Positions 1 to 5,534 of a stretch of 5,534 nucleotides of DNA are shown piece after piece (within the stretch, counting starts at the first letter, position 1; each line of letters starts with the position of its first letter). The stretch comes from Alphaproteobacteria bacterium (GTDB lineage Bacteria; Pseudomonadota; Alphaproteobacteria; Rhizobiales; Aestuariivirgaceae). The notes beneath the pieces are model-generated. The model did not search any database, was not told the origin of the DNA, and worked only from the letters and a program-made list of their open reading frames with translations. The translations under genes and the position numbers were made by a program. The DNA lies in assembly GCA_026400595.1 (NCBI GenBank), contig JAPLOT010000348.1:1-5534 (forward strand). The letters are read 5' to 3'.

Positions 1-698
1 AGGCCGCGCACCACTTCCAGCGAGGGCGAGGCAAAGGCGAGCTTCGGCGCAATGCCGGCCTCGGCGAGGATGCGGGTGAAGTAGGTCCGGCTTGGCGCGA
101 TGTCGAGCAGGACGAAGGGCTCATCGCGCAGGGCATAGAGCGGCACGTGTTTCTGCCGGCTGAGCGGATGCCGGGCCGGCAGAAGCACATAGGGGTCGAA
201 GGCCGCGAGCGCGGTGATGGCGAGGTCCTGGGGCGTGTCGATGTCATAGAGCAGGCCGAGGTCGAAACGTCCACTGCGTAGGCCTGCATAGAGCTGGTCC
301 TGGGTTCCTTCCTCGAGGCGGAGCGTGACGCGCGGAAAACGCGCGACGAAGCTGGCGATGAGCTGCGGCACGAAGGCCGGTGCGATGGTGGTGAAGCTGC
401 CCAGCGAGAGCGTGCCCTCGATGGCCGTGCCCGCGGCGGCAGATTCGCGCTGCAGGTCCTGGGCATGGGTGAGGAGGTTGCGCGCCTCCGCCAGGAAGCG
501 GCGACCGGCGGGCGATGGGCTGACACCCTGCGCATGGTGGCGGATGAAGAGCTGCAGGCCGATCTGGTCCTCGAGCTTGGCCAACGCCGCCGAGAGGGTC
601 GGCTGTGCCACGCCGAGGGCAGCCTAGGCGGCAGCGACCGAGCCGTGATCCTGGATTGCGATGGCGTATTCGATCTGGCGGAGCGTGTATTGCAGCAT
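1..698 (-). pseudogene. LysR-type transcriptional regulator, interrupted by in-frame TAG, C-terminus off the left edge
   Basis: Read from ATG 698 leftward, the minus strand encodes a LysR family regulator: an N-terminal winged helix-turn-helix (about residues 1-62, with GVAQPTLSAALAKLE and SPSPAGRRFLAEA) and the start of the effector domain from about residue 95 (GTLSLGSFTTIAPAFVPQL). The frame stays open to the window edge (232 codons; the family is usually about 300), except for one TAG at codon 25 (624-626). That stop sits in the HTH, between GSVAAA and AALGVAQPTLS, where the family has a sense residue. The first start codon after it is GTG at 611-609, which would remove half the HTH. The gene therefore looks like a recent nonsense pseudogene, a sequencing error or a suppressed stop. 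Frame and flanking residues are otherwise intact. ATG 698 is chosen because an in-frame TAG lies four codons upstream and the protein begins as LysR proteins do (MLQYTLRQIEYAIAIQDHGS). No clear Shine-Dalgarno precedes it. It is divergent from the oxygenase operon and, by LysR convention, would have been its inducer-responsive regulator. Confidence 0.88.
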
Positions 699-720
699 CG
701 AGAAAAGCTATTTAGTGTGG

Positions 721-731
721 AGATATTATCT
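721..731. promoter_or_regulatory. AT-rich palindrome in the divergent control region, possible regulator site
   Basis: AGATA-T-TATCT is a perfect 11-base palindrome with one central base. It lies in the AT-rich stretch (about 701-738) of an otherwise GC-rich window, about 90 bases before the first operon gene and on top of the predicted LysR -10 box. It also contains TATTAT (724-729), a possible but poorly supported -10 box for the plus-strand operon, which shows no good -35 partner. That weakness would fit a promoter needing an activator. LysR operators usually follow T-N11-A with a longer dyad, so calling this the LysR site is an inference. Confidence 0.35.
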
Positions 732-753
732 ATTTTTCCGAAGCCGTTGTCCA
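725..753 (-). promoter_or_regulatory. Predicted sigma70-type promoter of the LysR gene
   Basis: On the minus strand, TGGACA (753-748) and GATAAT (730-725) are separated by exactly 17 bases; each hexamer matches the TTGACA/TATAAT consensus at five of six positions. A start around position 718 would give a leader of about 20 nt before ATG 698. The -10 box lies in the AT-rich palindrome at 721-731, so a protein bound there could block this promoter. Negative autoregulation is typical of divergent LysR genes; its operation here is inferred. Confidence 0.5.
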
Positions 754-783
754 TGCCAATCTCCGCTCCGAATGGGCGCAAGA

Positions 784-800
784 GCCGTGGACGCCACGGC
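784..800. repeat. Perfect 7-bp inverted repeat (GCCGTGG/CCACGGC) just upstream of the first operon ribosome site
   Basis: GCCGTGG at 784-790 and CCACGGC at 794-800 are exact inverted copies around a 3-base loop (ACG). The repeat ends 8 bases before the AAGGAG ribosome site (809-814) of the HpaB-like gene. In mRNA it could form a short GC-rich hairpin in the leader; in DNA it could be an operator half-site pair. No T-tract follows, so it is not a rho-independent terminator. Function is unknown. Confidence 0.45.
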
Positions 801-820
801 ACATCACGAAGGAGTCCCGC

Positions 821-2338
821 ATGATCAGAACAGGCGAACAGTACCGCGACTCGATCCGCGACGGGCGCGAGGTCTATATCAACGGCGAGCGCGTCAGGGA
901 CGTGACGCGCCATCCCATGTTCAAGCCGCTGGTCGATATCCGCGCCCGCATCTACGACATGCAGCATGACCCGGCGACGCGCGACGTGATGACATCGCGC
1001 ATCGACGGCGAGGACTACGCGGTCGGCCTCAAGCTTCCCTATACTCAGCAGGACTGGTGGGAGAAGCGCCGGGCCACGGATGCGATCTTCCACGACATCG
1101 GCGGCGTGGTGACGCGCGTGGGCGACGAGACCGTGGGCGAGATGTGGTCGCTCTTCGACGGGCAGGACGTGCTCAACGAGGTCGATCCGCAGTTCTCCAA
1201 GAACATCGCCAACCACATCGACAAGGTGATCAAGCACGATCCATTCCATGTCTCGGCAAACACCGATCCCAAGGGAGACCGCTCGAAGCGTCCACAGGAC
1301 CAGGACCCCGACATGCTGCTGCATGTCGTGAAGGAGACCGACGCGGGCATCATCGTGCGTGGTGCCAAGTACGAGACTGCCGCGGCCTACGCCAACCAGG
1401 CCTTCACCAAGCCCACCATCGCCAACTGGGGCGACGAGAAGCTTTCGGAATACGCGGTGGGCTTCATCTGCGATCTCTCGTCGCCGAACCTGAAGTTCAT
1501 TTCCCGCACCGGTTTTGCGGGCCGCGCTCCGGCCGAGGACTATCCGCTGGCCAACAGGTTCGACGAGATCGACTCGCTCGTCGTCTTCGACAACGTCCTG
1601 ATCCCCTGGGAGAACGTGCTGTTCTACCGCCACACGCGGGCGGCCATGTTCATCCGCGCCACGCTGCACCGCTACTCGGCCTTCGCATTCGTGCAGCGCA
1701 CGCTCAAGGTGGCCGACATGATGATCGGCGCCGCGCTGTTCAATGTGCGCCAGACCGGTCTCGACAAGCAGCAGGCGGTGCAGGAGAAGCTGGCGGAGCT
1801 CGCCGTCTGGCGCGAAGGCATCAATGCCCACCTGACCGCGGCCATCGCCATGGCCGAAAGAAGCCCCGGCGGATTGCTGATGCCGAACCAGTCGCTGCTG
1901 ATGACCGGCCGCGTGCATGCCTTCACCAACCTGCCGCGGGTCATGCACATCGCGCGCGAACTCTGCGGCGGCCAGATCTGCGTGACGCCCGACGCGGCCA
2001 CGTTCCGGGCCGCCGGATCGGGCGAATGGCTAGAGAAATTCTACACCATCAACGAGGAATGGGTGTCCGACGACCGGCGCAAGCTTCTGGCCTTCGCTCG
2101 CGACCTGCTGAATTCCGATTATGCCGGCCACCGCCTGACTTTCCAGCTCTTTGCCCAGTCGCCGCCCTTCGCGCATCTGGCGGCGGTCTACCGAAACTTC
2201 GACTGGAACAATTCACTGGATTTCGTGCAGAATGCGGCGGGCCTGTCGGACAAGGTGATGGGCAAGATGACACGGACCACGGGCGACAGTGCCGTCAGCC
2301 GCTGGTTCGCGACGCAAATGAGCAAGGCCGCAGAGTAA
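821..2338 (+). CDS. HpaB-family FADH2-dependent monooxygenase, large (oxygenase) component
   Basis: This 505-residue protein has the length and layout of the 4-hydroxyphenylacetate 3-monooxygenase (HpaB) family: an N-terminal domain (about 1-270) with HVSANTDPKGDRS at 143-155 and GIIVRGAKYET at 176-186, then FDNVLIPWENVLF at 256-268 and a helical C-terminal domain with ELCGGQICVTPDA at 380-392. Family members use free FADH2 from a separate reductase and O2 to hydroxylate phenolic or related aromatic rings in the cytoplasm. The KGDRS and VRGAK motifs also occur in the related 4-hydroxybutyryl-CoA dehydratases. Those enzymes carry a [4Fe-4S] cluster, and here the expected cluster cysteine after the HR motif at 283-284 is Phe290, which argues for a monooxygenase. 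The start has AAGGAG six bases upstream. No HpaC-type reductase lies in the window. It is the first gene of the operon; its substrate is unknown, and the hpaB symbol is withheld because hydroxyphenylacetate is not supported by the neighbours. Confidence 0.88.
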   Translation: MIRTGEQYRDSIRDGREVYINGERVRDVTRHPMFKPLVDIRARIYDMQHDPATRDVMTSRIDGEDYAVGLKLPYTQQDWWEKRRATDAIFHDIGGVVTRVGDETVGEMWSLFDGQDVLNEVDPQFSKNIANHIDKVIKHDPFHVSANTDPKGDRSKRPQDQDPDMLLHVVKETDAGIIVRGAKYETAAAYANQAFTKPTIANWGDEKLSEYAVGFICDLSSPNLKFISRTGFAGRAPAEDYPLANRFDEIDSLVVFDNVLIPWENVLFYRHTRAAMFIRATLHRYSAFAFVQRTLKVADMMIGAALFNVRQTGLDKQQAVQEKLAELAVWREGINAHLTAAIAMAERSPGGLLMPNQSLLMTGRVHAFTNLPRVMHIARELCGGQICVTPDAATFRAAGSGEWLEKFYTINEEWVSDDRRKLLAFARDLLNSDYAGHRLTFQLFAQSPPFAHLAAVYRNFDWNNSLDFVQNAAGLSDKVMGKMTRTTGDSAVSRWFATQMSKAAE

Positions 2339-2347
2339 GGATCTCAC

Positions 2348-2764
2348 ATGACCGCGCACAAGCGAATCCGCCCCTTCAACACCAGGGACACCTATCCCGA
2401 GCAGAAGCTGGACAACGACCTGTGCCAGGCCGTGGTGGCGCGGGGCACGACGGTGTTCCTGCGCGGCCAGGTGAGTCAGGATCTCGACACCCGCGAGTCC
2501 CTGCACATGGGCGACGCCACGCAGCAGACCGCCAAGACCATGGCCAACATCAAGATGCTGATGGAAGAGTCCGGCGGCAACATGGATCACATCTGCCGCA
2601 TCGTGGTCTATCTCACCGACATCCGCTACCGCCAGGATGTCTACCGCGAGATGGGCAAATGGCTGAAGGGTGTCTTCCCGTGTTCCACCGGCCTCGTCAT
2701 CACCGCGCTGGCGCGCCCCGAGTGGATCGTCGAGATCGAAGCGACGGCGGTAATCCCGGACTGA
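2348..2764 (+). CDS. RidA/YjgF/YER057c/UK114 family protein lacking the catalytic arginine
   Basis: This 138-residue protein spans the usual length of a Rid domain, a small trimeric cytoplasmic fold. Visible family features are FLRGQVSQD (37-45), a helix with QTAKTMANIKMLMEESGG (60-77), VVYLTDIR (86-93), and the C-terminal STGLVITALARPEW (113-126) leading to VEIEATAVI (128-136). E. coli RidA hydrolyses enamines/imines such as 2-aminoacrylate using Arg105, with Glu120 nearby. By hand alignment the glutamate is kept (Glu129), but the arginine position falls at Gly115 in STG. Deamination of 2-aminoacrylate is therefore doubtful, as in the Rid subfamilies without that arginine. In a catabolic operon it more likely acts on, or protects against, a reactive pathway intermediate (inference). 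It starts nine bases after the preceding gene, whose TAA stop is part of the AAGGA ribosome site (2337-2341). Confidence 0.9.
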   Translation: MTAHKRIRPFNTRDTYPEQKLDNDLCQAVVARGTTVFLRGQVSQDLDTRESLHMGDATQQTAKTMANIKMLMEESGGNMDHICRIVVYLTDIRYRQDVYREMGKWLKGVFPCSTGLVITALARPEWIVEIEATAVIPD

Positions 2765-2765
2765 T

Positions 2766-2770
2766 GGAGG
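2766..2770 (+). promoter_or_regulatory. Shine-Dalgarno GGAGG that sets the Rieske oxygenase start
   Basis: GGAGG lies five bases before ATG 2776. An earlier in-frame ATG at 2764 overlaps the rid stop codon (TGATG) and would place this motif inside the coding sequence, with no purine-rich site in front of it. The 2776 start is preferred; use of 2764 by translational coupling would add only four residues (MEAL). Confidence 0.7.
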
Positions 2771-2775
2771 CACTG

Positions 2776-3966
2776 ATGGAACTGAGCGCCCATGCAACCG
2801 AAATCCTGAAGGGCCTGAAGAAGGTTGCCCAGTCGACGCTGGACGAGGCCTTTACGGTTCCGCCTGCAATCTACTCCGACGCGGAGATCGCCAAGCTTGA
2901 GCTGGCGCGAATCTTTCGGGCGGACTGGCTATGTCCAGGCCTCGCTGCCGACATTCCGAATCCCGGTGACTACGTGACCTGGAACATCGCCGGACAGCCC
3001 ATCTACTGTGTGCGTGGCCGCGATGGCGGCATCCGTTCCTTTGCCAATGTCTGCCTGCACCGGATGATGACGCTGTTGCAGGACCGCGGCAATTGCCAGC
3101 GCATTACCTGCCCGTATCACGGCTGGACCTATGACATCGATGGCCGAGTCATCGGGGCCGGACACATGCAGGGCCGTGATCCGGAGTTCGAGAAGAAGGG
3201 CTATAGGCTGCCCGAAATCAGGACCGAGATCTGGGAGGGCTGGATCTATGTCACCCTCAATGATGAGGCTCCGCCTGTGGCGGAACTGCTGCGCGAGCTG
3301 GAACCCGACGTCTCTCGCTACCGGCTCGACAAATATGTGTCGGTCGCGTTGCAGGACCATCTATGGAACACGAACTGGAAGTTGCTGACCGAGAACTTCA
3401 TGGAGGGATATCACCTTCCAGTCGCTCATCGAGAGACGGTTGGCGCGTGGTTTCCGGTGGAGGCCACCAAGTTTCCGGAGAAGGTATTCGATGCCTTCAC
3501 CTGGCAGACCTTCGAGAAGGACGAGACCGCGAAGTACGGCCGCGCCCATCCCGACAACACGCATCTCGAAGGCCGGTGGCGCTACACCTCGCTCATGCCC
3601 ACGGTGTTTCCCAGCCACATGTACGTGCTGGCGCCCGACCACATGTGGTACCTTTCGCTCCATCCCAAGGATGTTGACCACGTTCATGTGCGTTTCGGGC
3701 TGGCCGTCGCGCCCGAGGTCTGTGCGGGACTTGGCGACAAGCTTCCGGAGTGGCTCGAAGCAACTTTGGCCTTCTTCGACAAGGTCAATGCCGAAGACAA
3801 GTTCGTGGTGGAGGGAATACACCGGGGTTCGTCTTCTCCGCTGGCTAGGCCAGGACCCTTCAGTTGGCTCGAGCGCGAGATTCACGACTTTGCACGTTAC
3901 CTGGATTGCCGTCTTTCGCCTCCGAAGAAGCCTGCGCTTCAGGAAGTTGGCCGCCGCATGGCGTGA
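2776..3966 (+). CDS. Rieske non-heme iron oxygenase, alpha (catalytic) subunit
   Basis: This 396-residue protein has the two-part structure of ring-hydroxylating and N-demethylating Rieske oxygenases. The N-terminal Rieske domain shows C93-x-H95 (NVCLHRMM) and C112-x2-H115 (CPYHGWTYD), the ligands of the [2Fe-2S] cluster. The catalytic domain carries E210-x2-H213-x4-H218 (NFMEGYHLPVAH), which holds two mononuclear iron ligands, and an AEDKFVVE stretch where Asp341 is the likely third ligand. The residue bridging the two metal sites is Glu210, whereas classical aromatic dioxygenases such as naphthalene dioxygenase use Asp. Glu at this position is known from carnitine oxygenase CntA and related quaternary-amine oxygenases. 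This points to C-N bond oxidation or demethylation rather than arene cis-dihydroxylation, without proving it. No beta subunit, ferredoxin or reductase is in the window, which fits a homotrimeric enzyme fed by a partner encoded elsewhere. The gene lies 11 bases after the rid gene and six before the amidohydrolase gene. Confidence 0.92.
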   Translation: MELSAHATEILKGLKKVAQSTLDEAFTVPPAIYSDAEIAKLELARIFRADWLCPGLAADIPNPGDYVTWNIAGQPIYCVRGRDGGIRSFANVCLHRMMTLLQDRGNCQRITCPYHGWTYDIDGRVIGAGHMQGRDPEFEKKGYRLPEIRTEIWEGWIYVTLNDEAPPVAELLRELEPDVSRYRLDKYVSVALQDHLWNTNWKLLTENFMEGYHLPVAHRETVGAWFPVEATKFPEKVFDAFTWQTFEKDETAKYGRAHPDNTHLEGRWRYTSLMPTVFPSHMYVLAPDHMWYLSLHPKDVDHVHVRFGLAVAPEVCAGLGDKLPEWLEATLAFFDKVNAEDKFVVEGIHRGSSSPLARPGPFSWLEREIHDFARYLDCRLSPPKKPALQEVGRRMA

Positions 3967-3972
3967 TGGCAG

Positions 3973-5091
3973 ATGACCGCAGCTTCCACCCTGTTGCTCA
4001 CCGATGAGCGCTGCTTCTGGCATGCGGGGAAATCCCATGCCCTGATCTTTCCGGTGGGCGGCTGGGTGCAGCCGCCGAGCGGCTCGGACTATGCGGAGTC
4101 GCCCGACAGCAAGCGCCGGCTCAAGAGCCTGCTCGATGTCTCCGGCCTTACGGCGCAACTCGATGTCAGCTCTGCCGCGATGGCAAGCGACGAGGATCTT
4201 CGCCGCGTGCATCCGGCATCCTATCTCGCGCGCTTCGCGGAGCTCAGCGCGGGGGAGGGCGGCGAGGTCGGCTTCGAAGCCTCCTTCGGGCCGGGCGGCT
4301 ACGACATCGCGCGGCTTTCCGCCGGGTTGGCGGTGGAGGCCGTTTCGCGCGTTGCCGCGGGCACGCTGCGCAATGCCTATGCGTTGACGCGGCCACCGGG
4401 ACATCATTGCCTTCCCGACAGCGGCCTGGGCTTCTGCCTTCTGGCCAACATCGCGATTGCCGTCGAGCGCGCCATTGCCGAGCACAAGCTGACGCGCGTG
4501 GCGGTGATTGACTGGGACGTGCATCACGGCAACGGCACGGAGGCGATCTTCTACGAGCGTGCCGATGTCTTCACCATCTCGCTGCACCAGGACCGCTGCT
4601 TCCCCACCGACCAGGGAGGGGCCGGGGACCGGGGGGCGGGGAAGGGCGCGGGATACAATCTCAACATCCCCCTGATGCCGGGCGGCGGTCACCAGTCCTA
4701 CCTGGATGCGATGGACCTTCTCGTGCTGCCGGCGCTGCGACGTTACCGGCCGGAACTGATCGTGATCGCCTGCGGACTCGATGCCAATGGCTTCGACCCG
4801 CTGGCACGCATGATGGCGCATAGCGAAACTTACCGGGCCATGACGGATCGGGTTATGGCCCTGGCCGATGACACCTGCGCTGGTCGCGTTGTGGCCGTCC
4901 ATGAGGGTGGCTACGCCGAGGCCTATGTGCCCTTCTGCGGGCTGGCGGTGATCGAGACGCTGGCCAGCAAACGAACCGCAGTCGTCGATCCGGGTCTGGA
5001 CCTGCTCGTGGCGCAGCAGCCGGGAGAGGACTTCATCGCCCTTCAGCGCCGGCTGCTTGTGGAGCAGACGGCGGCCGCCGGCCTGACCTAG
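3973..5091 (+). CDS. Class II HDAC-like zinc-dependent amidohydrolase
   Basis: This 372-residue protein is a complete histone-deacetylase-superfamily domain. All catalytic parts are present: the HH dyad H144/H145 (RPPGHH), zinc ligands D182 and H184 (IDWDVHHGNGT) and D270 (CGLDAN), and the transition-state tyrosine Y314 (EGGYAEAYVPFCG). From memory, length, spacing and segments such as DIARLSAG and ISLHQDRCFP closely follow the bacterial HDAC-like amidohydrolase HDAH (about 370 aa). These enzymes remove acetyl or other acyl groups from amines; bacterial ones act on small molecules such as acetylpolyamines. In this operon a small N-acyl intermediate is a likelier substrate than protein (inference). 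ATG 3973 is the only start: it lies in the same frame as the Rieske gene, two codons after that gene's TGA. No good Shine-Dalgarno precedes it, suggesting translational coupling. A very G-rich stretch encodes its Gly-rich loop at about residues 214-225. Confidence 0.93.
   Translation: MTAASTLLLTDERCFWHAGKSHALIFPVGGWVQPPSGSDYAESPDSKRRLKSLLDVSGLTAQLDVSSAAMASDEDLRRVHPASYLARFAELSAGEGGEVGFEASFGPGGYDIARLSAGLAVEAVSRVAAGTLRNAYALTRPPGHHCLPDSGLGFCLLANIAIAVERAIAEHKLTRVAVIDWDVHHGNGTEAIFYERADVFTISLHQDRCFPTDQGGAGDRGAGKGAGYNLNIPLMPGGGHQSYLDAMDLLVLPALRRYRPELIVIACGLDANGFDPLARMMAHSETYRAMTDRVMALADDTCAGRVVAVHEGGYAEAYVPFCGLAVIETLASKRTAVVDPGLDLLVAQQPGEDFIALQRRLLVEQTAAAGLT
4614..4646 (+). other. Potential G-quadruplex-forming tract inside the amidohydrolase gene
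   Basis: Six runs of three to six G occur in 33 bases on the coding strand (runs of 3, 4, 4, 6, 4 and 3, with spacers A, CC, ACC, C and AA). This exceeds the standard G3+N1-7 pattern for an intramolecular quadruplex. It encodes the Gly-rich loop before the conserved YNLNIPL segment of the enzyme, so it may simply reflect G-rich glycine codons. Being on the coding strand, it would also be present in the mRNA. Confidence 0.5.
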
Positions 5092-5125
5092 ACATTCGAT
5101 GCGCAATCAGGGGAGCTGATCCGTC

Positions 5126-5534
5126 ATGACCTTTTCCATTGCTGGCCGCTGCGCCAAGTCGGGCGCTTTCGGCGTGGCCATCACCACATCTTCCATCGCC
5201 GTCGGCGCACGCTGCCCGCATGCGCGCGCCGGCGTCGGCGCGGTGGCGACGCAGAACGTGACCGATCCGAATCTCGGCCCGATGCTGCTTGATCTGATGT
5301 CGCAAGGCATGAGCGCAAGGGATTCAATTGACTCGCTTATCCTGGGTCGGCCGCATATCGAGTACCGCCAGCTCACCGCGGTGGATCGACATGGCAATTC
5401 GGCCTCGTGGTCGGGCAAGAACATTCTCGGAACGCATGGCGTGTCGGAGCAGAAGGACTGCGTCGCCGCGGGCAACCTGCTGAAGTCCGCAAGCCTGCCG
5501 AAAGTGATGACGGATGCCTTTGCAGCCAATGCCG
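5126..5534 (+). CDS. DUF1028 family protein, putative Ntn-hydrolase (C-terminus off the right edge)
   Basis: The first 136 residues are present and the frame runs off the window. The family hallmarks are MTFSIAGR at the start, GAFGVAITTSSIAVGARCP (13-31), GVGAVATQNVTDPNLGPMLL (36-55), RQLTAVDRHGNSASWSG (81-97) and CVAAGNLL (112-119). DUF1028 (COG3342) is uncharacterised; as I recall, Pfam places it in the N-terminal nucleophile hydrolase clan. Thr2, exposed once Met is removed, would be the candidate nucleophile. Such enzymes usually cleave amide bonds, which suits an operon that already carries an amidohydrolase. ATG 5126 is supported by conservation of MTFSI and by GGGAG (5111-5115) ten bases upstream. 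It lies 34 bases after the preceding stop, with no terminator between, so it is probably in the same operon. Confidence 0.9.
   Translation, partial: MTFSIAGRCAKSGAFGVAITTSSIAVGARCPHARAGVGAVATQNVTDPNLGPMLLDLMSQGMSARDSIDSLILGRPHIEYRQLTAVDRHGNSASWSGKNILGTHGVSEQKDCVAAGNLLKSASLPKVMTDAFAANA

Noticed and set aside
325..824. Plus-strand frames opposite the LysR gene and its promoter region
   Set aside because: The other strand encodes conserved LysR sequence through this region; these frames have no recognisable domain or ribosome site.
821..2338. 4-hydroxybutyryl-CoA dehydratase as an alternative identity for the HpaB-like protein
   Set aside because: Shared KGDRS and VRGAK motifs suggested it, but the cluster cysteine expected seven residues after His283 is Phe290 and no matching N-terminal cysteine pair is present.
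1057..2775. Plus-strand extension of the Rieske frame back to 1057, giving a 969-residue protein
   Set aside because: The first roughly 570 residues overlap the HpaB-like and rid genes in another frame and have low-complexity shadow composition; homology begins only near 2776, where GGAGG provides a start.
2213..2797. 194-codon minus-strand frame across the HpaB/rid junction and the rid gene
   Set aside because: It lies antisense to the well-supported rid gene and shows no family motif.
2929..3360. Minus-strand 143-codon frame opposite the Rieske N-terminal domain
   Set aside because: It is the complement of the conserved Rieske cluster-binding region and has no independent support.
3361..5106. 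Long 581-codon minus-strand reading frame opposite the Rieske and amidohydrolase genes
   Set aside because: It is antisense to two genes with full sets of catalytic motifs, shows no recognisable domain, and is Arg/His-rich as expected for the shadow of GC-rich coding DNA.
5092..5125. Possible terminator or promoter between the amidohydrolase and DUF1028 genes
   Set aside because: The 34-base gap has no stem with a T-tract and no convincing -35/-10 pair; it contains only a ribosome site, so the operon is taken to continue.

Overview
The window holds the 5' two-thirds of a divergently transcribed LysR-type regulator gene on the minus strand and a tight five-gene plus-strand run that looks like one catabolic operon. 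The high G+C content, G/C-ending codons, short intergenic gaps and divergent LysR layout suggest a proteobacterium. An alphaproteobacterium such as a rhizobial or roseobacter-type organism is my guess, but no marker gene fixes the taxon.

Layout. Positions 1-698 (minus) carry a LysR family gene that runs off the left edge. It is broken by an in-frame TAG at codon 25, inside the helix-turn-helix. Positions 699-820 are the divergent control region: an AT-rich patch with a good sigma70-like promoter for the regulator, an odd palindrome over its -10 box, and a perfect 7-bp inverted repeat just before the ribosome site of the first operon gene. The plus-strand genes are: an HpaB-type FADH2-dependent monooxygenase (821-2338); a RidA/YjgF-family protein lacking the family's catalytic arginine (2348-2764); a Rieske non-heme iron oxygenase alpha subunit with Glu as the putative bridging residue (2776-3966); a class II HDAC-like zinc amidohydrolase with all catalytic residues (3973-5091); and the first 136 residues of a DUF1028 putative Ntn-hydrolase (5126 to the right edge).

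How the genes may work together (inference). Two oxygenases of unrelated chemistry, a Rid protein of the kind that handles reactive enamines, imines or related intermediates, and two potential amide-cleaving enzymes point to breakdown of a nitrogen-containing compound. An N-acylated or N-alkylated aromatic, or a heterocycle or betaine-like compound, would fit. Neither the flavin reductase for the HpaB-type enzyme nor a ferredoxin/reductase for the Rieske enzyme lies in the window, so they are expected downstream or elsewhere. I do not recognise this five-enzyme combination as a characterised pathway, and the substrate cannot be read from the sequence.

I saw no tRNA, rRNA, CRISPR array, insertion sequence or rho-independent terminator.
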